A DNA stretch of 9,181 nt. It comes from CAYGWP01 sp964353455 (GTDB lineage Bacteria > Planctomycetota > Phycisphaerae > FEN-1346). Shown one piece after another: positions 1-7,126 of this stretch; the stretch's first letter is position 1; each line of letters starts with the position of its first letter. Under the pieces are notes generated by a model. The model was not told the origin of the DNA, did no database searches, and saw only the letters and a list, made by a program, of their open reading frames with translations. The stretch lies in the NCBI GenBank assembly GCA_964353455.1, contig CAYGWP010000347.1, positions 1-9,181 on the forward strand, in the 5' to 3' direction. The position numbers and the translations under genes were made by a program.

Positions 1-1281
<1,281 letters not shown>

Positions 1282-1352
1282 GATGCGCCTCCTTCTGAGT
1301 CCGCCGCGTCTCTTGCCGCACCTTCCGCCGATGCGTTCTTCAGGTACGCTTG

Positions 1353-1368
1353 TGCAAAATGCGTGCCA
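1353..1368 (-). promoter_or_regulatory. Sigma-54 (RpoN) -24/-12 promoter upstream of dnaK
   Basis: Read on the minus strand the site is TGGCACG-N4-TTGCA, matching the RpoN consensus (TGGCACG-N4-TTGCW). GG and GC are separated by exactly 10 bases, as the class requires. Transcription would start near 1342 and leave a leader of about 60 nt before the dnaK ATG, with the Shine-Dalgarno at its end. No comparably good sigma-70 or sigma-32 promoter was found between 1282 and 1440. Read from sequence only; activity is inferred. Confidence 0.65.
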
Positions 1369-1399
1369 CACCCCTCTGCCATCTCCTACATCATAAACA

Positions 1400-1438
1400 A
1401 ATCCGCCTGGGAATATAAGGGGATGCCTCAGGCGGATT
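1400..1438. promoter_or_regulatory. Perfect 10-bp dyad upstream of the dnaK promoter (possible activator site)
   Basis: AATCCGCCTG at 1400-1409 is repeated in inverted orientation (CAGGCGGATT) at 1429-1438, with a 19-nt centre that contains an AT-rich AATATA. The centre lies about 77 bp upstream of the inferred sigma-54 start. Enhancer-binding proteins of the NtrC class often bind dyads in this general area. It could instead be a hairpin related to the adjacent AATCCGC heptamers. It has no T-run and so is not an obvious terminator. Confidence 0.4.
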
Positions 1439-1445
1439 GCGCCGT

Positions 1446-1480
1446 AAATCCGCAATCCGCAATCCACAATCCGCAATCCT
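1446..1480. repeat. Heptamer tandem array, (CAATCCR)x5
   Basis: Five consecutive 7-bp units, first and last slightly degenerate: AAATCCG, CAATCCG, CAATCCA, CAATCCG, CAATCCT. The same heptamer family recurs at 8698-8732. Short tandem heptamers of this kind are known as intergenic repeats in cyanobacteria and other large bacterial genomes; no function is evident here. Confidence 0.85.
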
Positions 1481-1547
1481 TTGTTGTGCCATTCCGACAC
1501 TCCCGGTGCCTTGCCGCCGCCCCCGACTGCCGTTTTGGCAATCCGCC

Positions 1548-1688
1548 GTAAGGGGTCAGTTACATGCGCCTTTTCATGACGGGTGTGCCACGGCCGGCTT
1601 GCCCGGCCGTGTTTCCCGTACGGGCACGGCCGGACGAGCCGGCCGTGGCACACTCGCGGGGGCCAAGCGCGCGTAACTGACCCATTAC
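1548..1688. repeat. 141-bp nested inverted-repeat element (REPIN/MITE-like)
   Basis: The 16-bp ends GTAAGGGGTCAGTTAC (1548-1563) and GTAACTGACCCATTAC (1673-1688) are inverted copies with one mismatch. Inside, 1583-1611 and 1625-1653 form a second inverted repeat (27 of 29 bases). Each of those arms is itself a small hairpin, CACGGCCGG-N5-CCGGCCGTG, so four copies of the same 9-mer are present. The central loop holds the palindrome CCCGTACGGG (1615-1624). This architecture is that of paired REP sequences mobilised by RAYT (TnpA-REP) transposases. No transposase is encoded here, so the element would be non-autonomous. It lies just upstream of the gene at 1782. Confidence 0.75.
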
Positions 1689-1707
1689 AACCCGCCCATC
1701 TTGTTGT

Positions 1708-1736
1708 TTGCATGGCGGCATGGGCGGAGTTAGGAT
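1708..1736 (+). promoter_or_regulatory. Weak candidate promoter for the 1782-6014 gene cluster
   Basis: TTGCAT (1708-1713) and TAGGAT (1731-1736) are separated by 17 bp, directly downstream of the inverted-repeat element and about 45 bp before the first start codon. The match to sigma-70 hexamers is only partial (3/6 and 4/6), so this is a low-confidence suggestion. Confidence 0.25.
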
Positions 1737-1781
1737 GATTGTGCCGCTTCGAGAAGGGCCGCGCATTTCAGGAGGTGTACG

Positions 1782-4067
1782 ATGAGGGCCGCACTCGCCG
1801 CCTTGCTCATTCCGCTGCTCTTGTGCGGAGCCGGTTCCGCCCAGGAGACGAACCTGGCCGCCAACGGCGGGTTCGAGGAGTTGAGGAAGTCGGACTTCCT
1901 GCCATCGCTCCCTGCCGCCGTCAGGGAGTTCTACGCCGGTGCGGCCGATTCGCCTTTCGAGAAGTGGGCCTTCGGCGGCAAGTGGGAAGCCGGCGATTAC
2001 GCCGTCCGGGTCTCCGACGATGCCCACTCCGGCAAGCGCTCGTGCCAGATCACCTGCCGCACCCGCGGCCGCGGCGGCATCGCCTGCGCACCGATGAAGT
2101 TCCTCCCCGGCACCATCCTGAAGGTCTCCTTCTGGATGAAGGCGAAGGATGCCGGCGGCAGGATGAAGTTGAACTTCGAGGGGTCTCCCGGCGACGGCTG
2201 GGCCGGCCAGGAACTCCGCGCCGGCACCTTCGACTGGACGAAGTTCACCAAGCGGGTCATCGTTCCCGGCGGCAAGGCCGGCGGCGAGCAGACCATCGTC
2301 ATCTTCCTCTACACGCTGGCCGAAGGCGACGTGTGGATCGACGATTTCTCCGTCGAGACCGTGGATGTGAACGCAATGGCCGAAGCGCCCGACGAGCCGG
2401 CCGCTGGCCCGCGCATGCCAAAGCCCATCCCTGAACCCGCGGGGTCGCCGGGCTACCGGGTCAGCGTCGTGCCGGCGCTCGAGAAGGTCTTCCGCGAGGA
2501 CGATTTCGCGCCCGAGGTGCGCGGCGAGGCGCAGCCGTTTGCCGCACGCAATGAATACGAGAGCATACAGATTGTCGTCGAGGCCCCCTGGCGGGCGGTC
2601 GCGGTCAAGGAGGTCCGCCTGTCGGACCTCGCGGGGCCGGCCGGGGTGGTCATCCCCGCCTCGGCCCTCCAGTGGAACCGCGTGGACTACGTCGAGACGG
2701 CCGTCACGCCGCCGTACTACGCCGAGCGCGGCCTGGGATGGTACCCCGACCCGCTCATGCCGCCGGGGCCGTTCGCCGTCGAGAAACTCTCGCGGACGCC
2801 CGTGTGGATCACGCTCAAGACCCCCGCCGACTGCCCGGCCGGCCAGTACCGCGGGACGATCACGATCGTGCCCGAAGGCCTCAAGCCCGCGGCGGTCCCC
2901 GTGACGCTGACCGTCTGGGACTTTGCTCTGCCGCGCCAGACGCACCTGCGGACGATGACCTGGCTGGGCGACGGCGTCATCAGGGCGTTCTACGGCTACG
3001 GTTCCGGCCCCGACGGCGACCGCAAGAACGCCGAGACCGTCCGCAACTACGAGACGATGCTCCTTGAGCACCGCCTGGGTCCCGGCGGGGAGGTTGCCGC
3101 ACACGTCTCCAAGCCGAAGGGCGGCGCGTACGACTTCTCGCGCGTTGACGCGCGGCTGGAGCGCCTCATCGGCCAGGGCATGAACGCATTCATCATGGGC
3201 ACCGCACCCAACCTTCGGCGGCAGGGGCAGAAGGAGTACTCGCCGGAGTTCGTCGCGTCCTTCACCGAGATGGTGAAAGCCTACGCCGGCCACCTCCGCG
3301 AGAAGGGATGGCTCGACATGGCCTATGTCTATACCTATGACGAAGCCCCGCGGAGCGCCTGGCCGGAGGTCAAGAAGATCGCCCGCGCCGTCAAGGACGC
3401 CGCCCCCGAGGTCCGCATCCTCCAGTGCCTCAACCAGCCAGAGGGCGTCAGGGAACTCACGGGCTTCGTCGATGTCTTCGACGTTTACATCGCCCAGTAC
3501 CACAAGGCGGGGGTCGCGGAGTCCCAGAAAAAGGGCGCAGAGGTCTGGCTCGCCGTCTGCTGCTACCCCATGGACCACCCGAACTTCTTCCTCGAATACC
3601 CGCTGCTTGACGTGCGGGCCGCCCCCTGGTTCTGCTGGAAGTACGGCGCCCGCGGCTTCGAGTACTGGTCAGTCACCTCGTGGGGCGCCAACTGGCAGAG
3701 GAAGGGCGACAAGTGGCCCAAGGCCGATTGGGTCGCAAACGCCTTCGGCCGGTACAACGGCGACGGCTACATGGTCTATCCCGGCCCCGACGGGCAGCCG
3801 CTGTCCTCCATCCGCTTCGAGGCCCTCCGCGACGGCTTCGAGGACTACGAGTACCTATGGATGCTCGATGATATGCTTAAGCGTGCGCGCAAGGCCGGCA
3901 GGACCGGCGCGGCCGTTGACCAGGCCGCGGGCCTGCTCACCCTCGAGGGCGTCATCCGCGCCGGCGGCGCATACGCACCCGCCGAAAGCGAAAGGTTCGT
4001 CGCCCACCGCGCCGCGGTTGCCGCCGCTATCGTCCAACTGGGGAAGATCTTGGGGGACCGCAAATGA
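1782..4067 (+). CDS. Secreted DUF4091/GH123-like glycoside hydrolase with N-terminal carbohydrate-binding-like domain
   Basis: The 761-aa protein starts with a signal peptide (residues 1-20, cleavage likely after GAGSA). A beta-sandwich-like domain follows (about 23-195, from NLAANGGFEE to VWIDDFSVETV) that resembles galactose-binding/CBM modules. A proline-rich linker (about 200-224) leads to a second beta region (225-390) and a probable TIM barrel (390-690). The barrel carries YTYDEAP with D520-E521, matching the Asp-Glu pair that GH123 beta-N-acetylgalactosaminidases use in substrate-assisted catalysis. The end, SIRFEALRDGFEDYEYLWML (about 677-696), is the DUF4091 signature. The start is set by AGGAGGT at 1770-1776. 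The substrate cannot be read from sequence; a terminal N-acetylhexosamine is a family-based guess. The stop overlaps the next start (ATGA), so the two are translationally coupled. Family assignment is firm, enzymatic activity inferred. Confidence 0.88.
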   Translation: MRAALAALLIPLLLCGAGSAQETNLAANGGFEELRKSDFLPSLPAAVREFYAGAADSPFEKWAFGGKWEAGDYAVRVSDDAHSGKRSCQITCRTRGRGGIACAPMKFLPGTILKVSFWMKAKDAGGRMKLNFEGSPGDGWAGQELRAGTFDWTKFTKRVIVPGGKAGGEQTIVIFLYTLAEGDVWIDDFSVETVDVNAMAEAPDEPAAGPRMPKPIPEPAGSPGYRVSVVPALEKVFREDDFAPEVRGEAQPFAARNEYESIQIVVEAPWRAVAVKEVRLSDLAGPAGVVIPASALQWNRVDYVETAVTPPYYAERGLGWYPDPLMPPGPFAVEKLSRTPVWITLKTPADCPAGQYRGTITIVPEGLKPAAVPVTLTVWDFALPRQTHLRTMTWLGDGVIRAFYGYGSGPDGDRKNAETVRNYETMLLEHRLGPGGEVAAHVSKPKGGAYDFSRVDARLERLIGQGMNAFIMGTAPNLRRQGQKEYSPEFVASFTEMVKAYAGHLREKGWLDMAYVYTYDEAPRSAWPEVKKIARAVKDAAPEVRILQCLNQPEGVRELTGFVDVFDVYIAQYHKAGVAESQKKGAEVWLAVCCYPMDHPNFFLEYPLLDVRAAPWFCWKYGARGFEYWSVTSWGANWQRKGDKWPKADWVANAFGRYNGDGYMVYPGPDGQPLSSIRFEALRDGFEDYEYLWMLDDMLKRARKAGRTGAAVDQAAGLLTLEGVIRAGGAYAPAESERFVAHRAAVAAAIVQLGKILGDRK

Positions 4068-4672
4068 GAACCCTCCGCCTCGTTCTTGTCGCCGCCGCGG
4101 CGTGGGCGCTGGCGGGCGCCGCCGCGCCCCCTCCGCCGACCGGCCAAAACCTCCTCCAGAACCCCTCGTTCGAGGACCGAAGCGGACCCCGGCAGCCCGA
4201 CGAAAAATGGGGCACCGGGTTCCTCGACGGCGTCTCACGCAGCCCCTTCGCACACTGGGGCTACGGCGGATTCTGGGACGGCGGTGACTACGACATCAAA
4301 CTCGGCAAGGGCCGCACCGGAAACCTGTGCGCCAGGCTCGTCTGCCGCACAAAGGGCCGCGGCGGGATATGCTCGGAGGTCATCATGGCCGCCCCCGGCA
4401 CGCGCCTCAGGTTCAGCGGCTACTTCAAGGCCGTCGGGGCGCGGGGTGGGGGATGCTTCGTCAACTTCGAGGGCGCCCCCGGCGACGGTTGGGCGAAGAT
4501 TCCCCTGCCGGACGCGCCCGACTACGACTGGCAGGAGGTTGTCGGAGAAGTGACCGTGCCGACCCCGAAGAAAACCGCCGGCGACAAGGTCGAAATCCTC
4601 GTCTTCATCTATACCAGGGCCTACGGTGAATTGTGGATCGATGATGTGTCGCTGACCGTCGTCCAACCATAG
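4064..4672 (+). CDS. Secreted stand-alone carbohydrate-binding-like domain, paralogue of the N-terminus of the upstream enzyme
   Basis: This 202-aa protein has a signal peptide (about residues 1-20, an alanine-rich core) followed by one domain that is clearly homologous to residues 23-198 of the upstream protein. Shared blocks in the same order include NLxxNxxFE, a W-GG-W-GDY stretch, CRTxGRGGI, PGTxLxxS, NFEGxPGDGWA and WIDDxSxxxV. No catalytic region follows. The start codon overlaps the previous stop (ATGA) and a GGGGGA stretch at 4052-4057 can serve as ribosome-binding site, so expression is probably coupled to the enzyme. The likely role is binding glycan or enzyme outside the cytoplasmic membrane; this is inferred from the fold and context. 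It arose by partial tandem duplication or by domain splitting. Exact function is unknown. Confidence 0.82.
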   Translation: MRTLRLVLVAAAAWALAGAAAPPPPTGQNLLQNPSFEDRSGPRQPDEKWGTGFLDGVSRSPFAHWGYGGFWDGGDYDIKLGKGRTGNLCARLVCRTKGRGGICSEVIMAAPGTRLRFSGYFKAVGARGGGCFVNFEGAPGDGWAKIPLPDAPDYDWQEVVGEVTVPTPKKTAGDKVEILVFIYTRAYGELWIDDVSLTVVQP

Positions 4673-4690
4673 AATGCAACGTTAGGAAGA

Positions 4691-4720
4691 GCGCGCGGGG
4701 TCTCCGCACCCGCCGCGCGC
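4691..4720. other. GC-rich hairpin between genes
   Basis: GCGCGCGG (4691-4698) pairs with CCGCGCGC (4713-4720) around a 14-nt loop, 18 nt after the preceding stop codon. There is no U-tract, so it is a poor intrinsic terminator. It may stabilise an mRNA 3' end or partly attenuate read-through into the nitroreductase gene. Confidence 0.4.
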
Positions 4721-4787
4721 GACGCGAATGGGACTGTAGGGGCGGCCCCATGTGGCCCCCCAGGTTTCTAACAGAAGGGAGCCTCGC

Positions 4788-5525
4788 ATGAACCGCAGAA
4801 CATTTGTAAAAACCCTGCCCGCCGCCGCACTCCTGGCCGGCGCTGCCGCCGCACCGGCCGAGGACGCCGCCGCCACCGCGCCGCCCGCCCCGAAGAAGGT
4901 GGACCTTGAGCCCATCGCCCTGCCGAAACCGGAGACCGACGGCGGCAAGTCGGTCCTTGCCGCCCTCAAGGAACGCAGGACCAACCGCTCCATCAGCGAG
5001 GAGAAACTGCCGCCGCAGATGCTCTCGAACCTCCTCTGGGCGGCGTTCGGCGTCAACCGCGAGAGCGGCCCGTTCGGCCAGATCGGAAGGACCGCCGCCT
5101 CCGCCAGCAACTCCCAGGAACTCGACCTCTACGTCGCCTTGCCGGAAGGTATCTACCTATATGAAGCCGTGCCGCACCGCCTGGCCCCCGTCGTCGCCGG
5201 CGACCAGCGCTCCAAACTCGGCGGCCGCGGCCGCGGCGGCGCCGCCGCAAAGGCCCCCGTCAACATCATCTTCGTCGCCGACGTCGCCAAGTTCGCCGCC
5301 GCAAGGCTTCAGGAACCCGGCCTCAAGGACCCCGAAATCCAGAAATCCTACTATAACGTCGCCACCGGCCTCATCGCCGGAAACGTGTACCTCTTCGCCG
5401 CCTCTCAGGGCCTTGCCGCCTGGTTCCACAACTGCAACAAGACCACCCTTGCCGCCGACCTCTCTCTCCGCCCCGACCAGCGCATCCTCTACGCCCAGAC
5501 CGTGGGCTACCCGGCGAAGGCATAG
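4788..5525 (+). CDS. Tat-exported nitroreductase-family (SagB/ThcOx-like) flavoprotein
   Basis: The 245-aa product begins MNRRTFVKTLPAAALLAG, a twin-arginine signal (RR at 3-4, then F and K) with an alanine-rich core; cleavage lies in the APAEDAAA region. Tat export fits a protein that folds around FMN in the cytoplasm. The mature part reads as the nitroreductase fold: LKERRTNRSIS (RRTNR at 63-67, FMN-phosphate contact region), LSNLLWAAFGVNR, the ASNSQELDLYVALPEGIYLYE strand block, and near the C-terminus GLIAGNVYLFAASQGLAAWF followed by a QTVGYP end. A Gly/Arg-rich insertion (GGRGRGG) lies around 145-150. The start at 4788 is preferred over the in-frame ATG at 4751-4754 because GAAGGGA sits just upstream and it alone puts the Tat signal at the N-terminus. 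The substrate is unknown; NAD(P)H is not available in the periplasm, so the electron donor is unclear. Confidence 0.85.
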   Translation: MNRRTFVKTLPAAALLAGAAAAPAEDAAATAPPAPKKVDLEPIALPKPETDGGKSVLAALKERRTNRSISEEKLPPQMLSNLLWAAFGVNRESGPFGQIGRTAASASNSQELDLYVALPEGIYLYEAVPHRLAPVVAGDQRSKLGGRGRGGAAAKAPVNIIFVADVAKFAAARLQEPGLKDPEIQKSYYNVATGLIAGNVYLFAASQGLAAWFHNCNKTTLAADLSLRPDQRILYAQTVGYPAKA

Positions 5526-5585
5526 GCGGCGCGCGGCCGCGCCGAGGCTGATGCGCAACGTCGGGCAGATAAAGGAGAAAACACG

Positions 5586-6014
5586 ATGTCACCCGCCGTG
5601 GAGGTTGTCACCGAACTGTTCATGCTGGTCCTGTCGGTCATTGCCGCCCCGGCCGACCTGAAGGAATTCAGGCTGGATCTGATTCAGCATTCGGGCCGGG
5701 TCGAGACGCTGATCGTCCAGCGGACCGACGCGGGCTTCACGCTTCTGGAGCAGCGGGGCGAGAAGATGATCGAGCGGGGCACGATGAAACCTGTCCCCGG
5801 CAAACCGGCAACCTATACGCTGCGGATGAGCGGCGACCCGGAGCAGTCCTTCAACCTGGCCGCCGCCATCCAGGGTTTCACCGTCGAGGGACTCCAGAAG
5901 GCCCAGGCCCTTGACCTTAAGGCGACCGATGGAGTGGTGATCCACCTGTATCGCAGCGGCCGCGCCGTCTATCTGACGCCCGACAAATCGCGCACCACCT
6001 ATGCCTGCCATTGA
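5586..6014 (+). CDS. Small secreted protein of unknown function
   Basis: The 142-aa protein is not recognised as a member of any named family. It has a hydrophobic segment at residues 11-21 (LFMLVLSVIAA) preceded by acidic rather than basic residues, so it reads as a weak signal peptide or an N-terminal anchor. The remainder (24-142) alternates polar and hydrophobic residues in a pattern suggesting a small beta-rich domain, and ends in a lone cysteine (TYACH). AAAGGAG at 5571-5577 sets the start. It follows the nitroreductase gene by 60 bp, in which only a short GC hairpin (5528-5543) is visible, so it is probably in the same transcript. Codon usage is strongly GC-ending like its neighbours, which supports it as a real resident gene. 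Confidence 0.72.
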   Translation: MSPAVEVVTELFMLVLSVIAAPADLKEFRLDLIQHSGRVETLIVQRTDAGFTLLEQRGEKMIERGTMKPVPGKPATYTLRMSGDPEQSFNLAAAIQGFTVEGLQKAQALDLKATDGVVIHLYRSGRAVYLTPDKSRTTYACH

Positions 6015-6026
6015 GGGGGGCGGAAA

Positions 6027-6152
6027 ATGATGGATACCAAGAGTGCAAGCATCCTTGGCGTTTGCCTTATCATCGCGGCCCCAGGCGCCTGCCGCATCGG
6101 ACCTCGGATTGCATTGGCAAAGGCCGGATTCGTTAGATATACTTCCGGCTGA
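6027..6152 (+). pseudogene. Truncated gene stub: N-terminal membrane anchor with no body
   Basis: A 41-codon frame starts 12 bp after the previous stop, with a GGGGGG-type ribosome-binding site at 6015-6020. It begins MMDTKSASILGVCLIIAAP. The short polar start followed by a hydrophobic run reads like the anchor or signal segment of a longer exported protein. Past residue 19 the frame loses character and ends at TGA (6150-6152), and none of the other frames up to 6240 continues it convincingly. I read it as the remnant of the next gene in the cluster, cut off where the lower-GC segment begins. A genuine 41-aa membrane peptide is the alternative. Confidence 0.4.
6114..6143 (+). promoter_or_regulatory. 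Sigma-70-type promoter upstream of the cassette-like gene
   Basis: TTGGCA (6114-6119) and TATACT (6138-6143) are 18 bp apart; each matches the consensus at 5 of 6 positions. Transcription would start near 6150, giving a leader of about 120 nt to the gene at 6272. A small dyad, GCCGGA (6123-6128) and TCCGGC (6144-6149), overlaps the spacer and -10 and could be an operator. Confidence 0.5.
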
Positions 6153-6214
6153 AATAGGTATTCGTAGCCTTGGCAGATGGATAGCGGCGTGTTGTACGGG
6201 CAGGAACCCAAAGT

Positions 6215-6231
6215 CCCGCATCCTATGCGGG
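6215..6231 (+). other. Perfect 7-bp hairpin in the leader of the gene at 6272
   Basis: CCCGCAT (6215-6221), loop CCT, ATGCGGG (6225-6231). No T-run follows, so it is not a standard terminator. It lies immediately upstream of the left 12-bp inverted repeat and may be part of a recombination-site stem. Confidence 0.45.
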
Positions 6232-6242
6232 TGCATCTAAAC

Positions 6243-6254
6243 ATTGTTCGGCAA
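6243..6254. repeat. Left 12-bp inverted repeat bracketing the gene at 6272 (attC R'-like GTTCGGC)
   Basis: ATTGTTCGGCAA here is the exact reverse complement of 6959-6970. It contains GTTCGGC, which could act as the simple-site half (GTT core) of an attC-like recombination site. GGGTGC lies upstream at 6229-6234, as it does in the right-hand site. Confidence 0.5.
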
Positions 6255-6271
6255 CATGAAAGGAGGATGGC

Positions 6272-6958
6272 ATGGGTTGGTGGAGAAAACTGTTTGGAGG
6301 TGGTGACAGCGAGATTGAGGAATTGAGGACGCGTGCCAATGCGTTCATCAAGGAGTACCCGCGGAAGACTTCGAAGGATCAAGTCGAGCGTGCCTACGGT
6401 TATTACAAGGAGGCGTATCGAATCTTCATGAATGACGTTCGCTCCGACACACCGCAGTCAACGCTGGACAAAATGGAGAAAGCGCTTTCAGATGCCCTGC
6501 GATCAGCGCCTGGGAATGCCCATCTTTTCCATCTATGTCTCGACCTGCTGGAGGGTTTCCGCCATTACGCGAATGAAGCGCAGTGCAAGTGGCTCGACGA
6601 AACTTCACAACGCTGGGGCACGATTTGGCCCGACATGCTGAGGTCGTATCAGTACACCCGGCAGGCGCAAAGCTCTGGCGTCAATACTGCGTTGGCTGCT
6701 GGGATGGAGGGCGGATTCACCGCGGTCTTTGTTGACCCTGCCATACATGAGGCAGGGCAACCCGCGAAGCGCGTCGAGAGGCCCGGCCTCGAGTCGGTCA
6801 AGGCATGCCCTTTCAATCCAGCCGCGTGGTTTCAGCTTGCGTTTGAGGTGCACATTCATCAGGGCAACAAGGCATACGCCGACACATTCACGGAAGTGCA
6901 AGAGTCCCTTAAGGAAGTCCAAGGGCAGAAGATTCTTGACGCTATCAAGGGACATTGA
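6272..6958 (+). CDS. Protein of unknown function, probably acquired; cassette-like gene
   Basis: The 228-aa product has no signal peptide and is not recognised. It starts MGWWRKLFGGGDSEIEEL, a basic aromatic N-terminus that could touch the membrane. It is then rich in predicted helix (about 18-50, 65-130), with helix-pair spacing vaguely like TPR proteins, and ends with a helix (about 198-225). Cysteines at AQCKW and VKACPF are the only two outside the LCLDLL helix. AAAGGAGG at 6259-6266 sets the start. Its base composition is visibly lower in GC than the genes upstream, with many A/T-ending codons. The gene is flanked by a perfect 12-bp inverted repeat, and its TGA stop (6956-6958) directly abuts the right copy. 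That tight packing is typical of promoterless integron cassettes, though here a promoter lies upstream. Cytoplasmic location is inferred. Confidence 0.75.
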   Translation: MGWWRKLFGGGDSEIEELRTRANAFIKEYPRKTSKDQVERAYGYYKEAYRIFMNDVRSDTPQSTLDKMEKALSDALRSAPGNAHLFHLCLDLLEGFRHYANEAQCKWLDETSQRWGTIWPDMLRSYQYTRQAQSSGVNTALAAGMEGGFTAVFVDPAIHEAGQPAKRVERPGLESVKACPFNPAAWFQLAFEVHIHQGNKAYADTFTEVQESLKEVQGQKILDAIKGH

Positions 6959-7040
6959 TTGCCGAACAATCGCATCCGGAGGGACGAGGTATGGCGCGCG
7001 CACGAGCATTACCTCGCGCCTTCCCTGGCACGGGTGCCCT
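6959..7040. other. attC-like site or structured right edge of the cassette-like gene
   Basis: TTGCCGAACAAT (6959-6970) is the right 12-bp inverted repeat and contains GCCGAAC, an R''-like box. It is followed by GCATCC (6972-6977), AGGGA (6980-6984) and CGAGGTA (6985-6991). These find partners in TACCTCG (7010-7016), TCCCT (7022-7026) and GGGTGC (7032-7037, one mismatch). The result is an imperfect stem with an unpaired CGCCT, as in attC hairpins. No GTT core is present at the expected right end, so the site would be degenerate or broken. Confidence 0.35.
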
Positions 7041-7126
7041 GACGTGGGCGGTAACCTACGCAACTGTGCTTGGGCGACGGGGCGCTGATGGCCGTGTGGG
7101 GCTGGAGGCCGCAGTAACGGCGGGTC

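Noticed and set aside
1412..1440. Sigma-32 or sigma-70 promoter for dnaK using CCCCTTATATT on the minus strand
   Set aside because: The -10-like part is attractive, but no acceptable -35 lies at the right distance for either sigma factor.
1560..3578. A 672-codon open frame on the minus strand opposite the DUF4091 gene
   Set aside because: It is the antisense shadow of a GC-rich gene: biased Arg/Gly/Asp/Leu composition, no recognisable domain, no ribosome-binding site, and it also crosses the inverted-repeat element.
6243..6970. Insertion sequence with 12-bp terminal inverted repeats
   Set aside because: The enclosed gene shows no transposase motif and no target-site duplication flanks the repeats; a cassette-like reading fits the gene-to-edge packing better.
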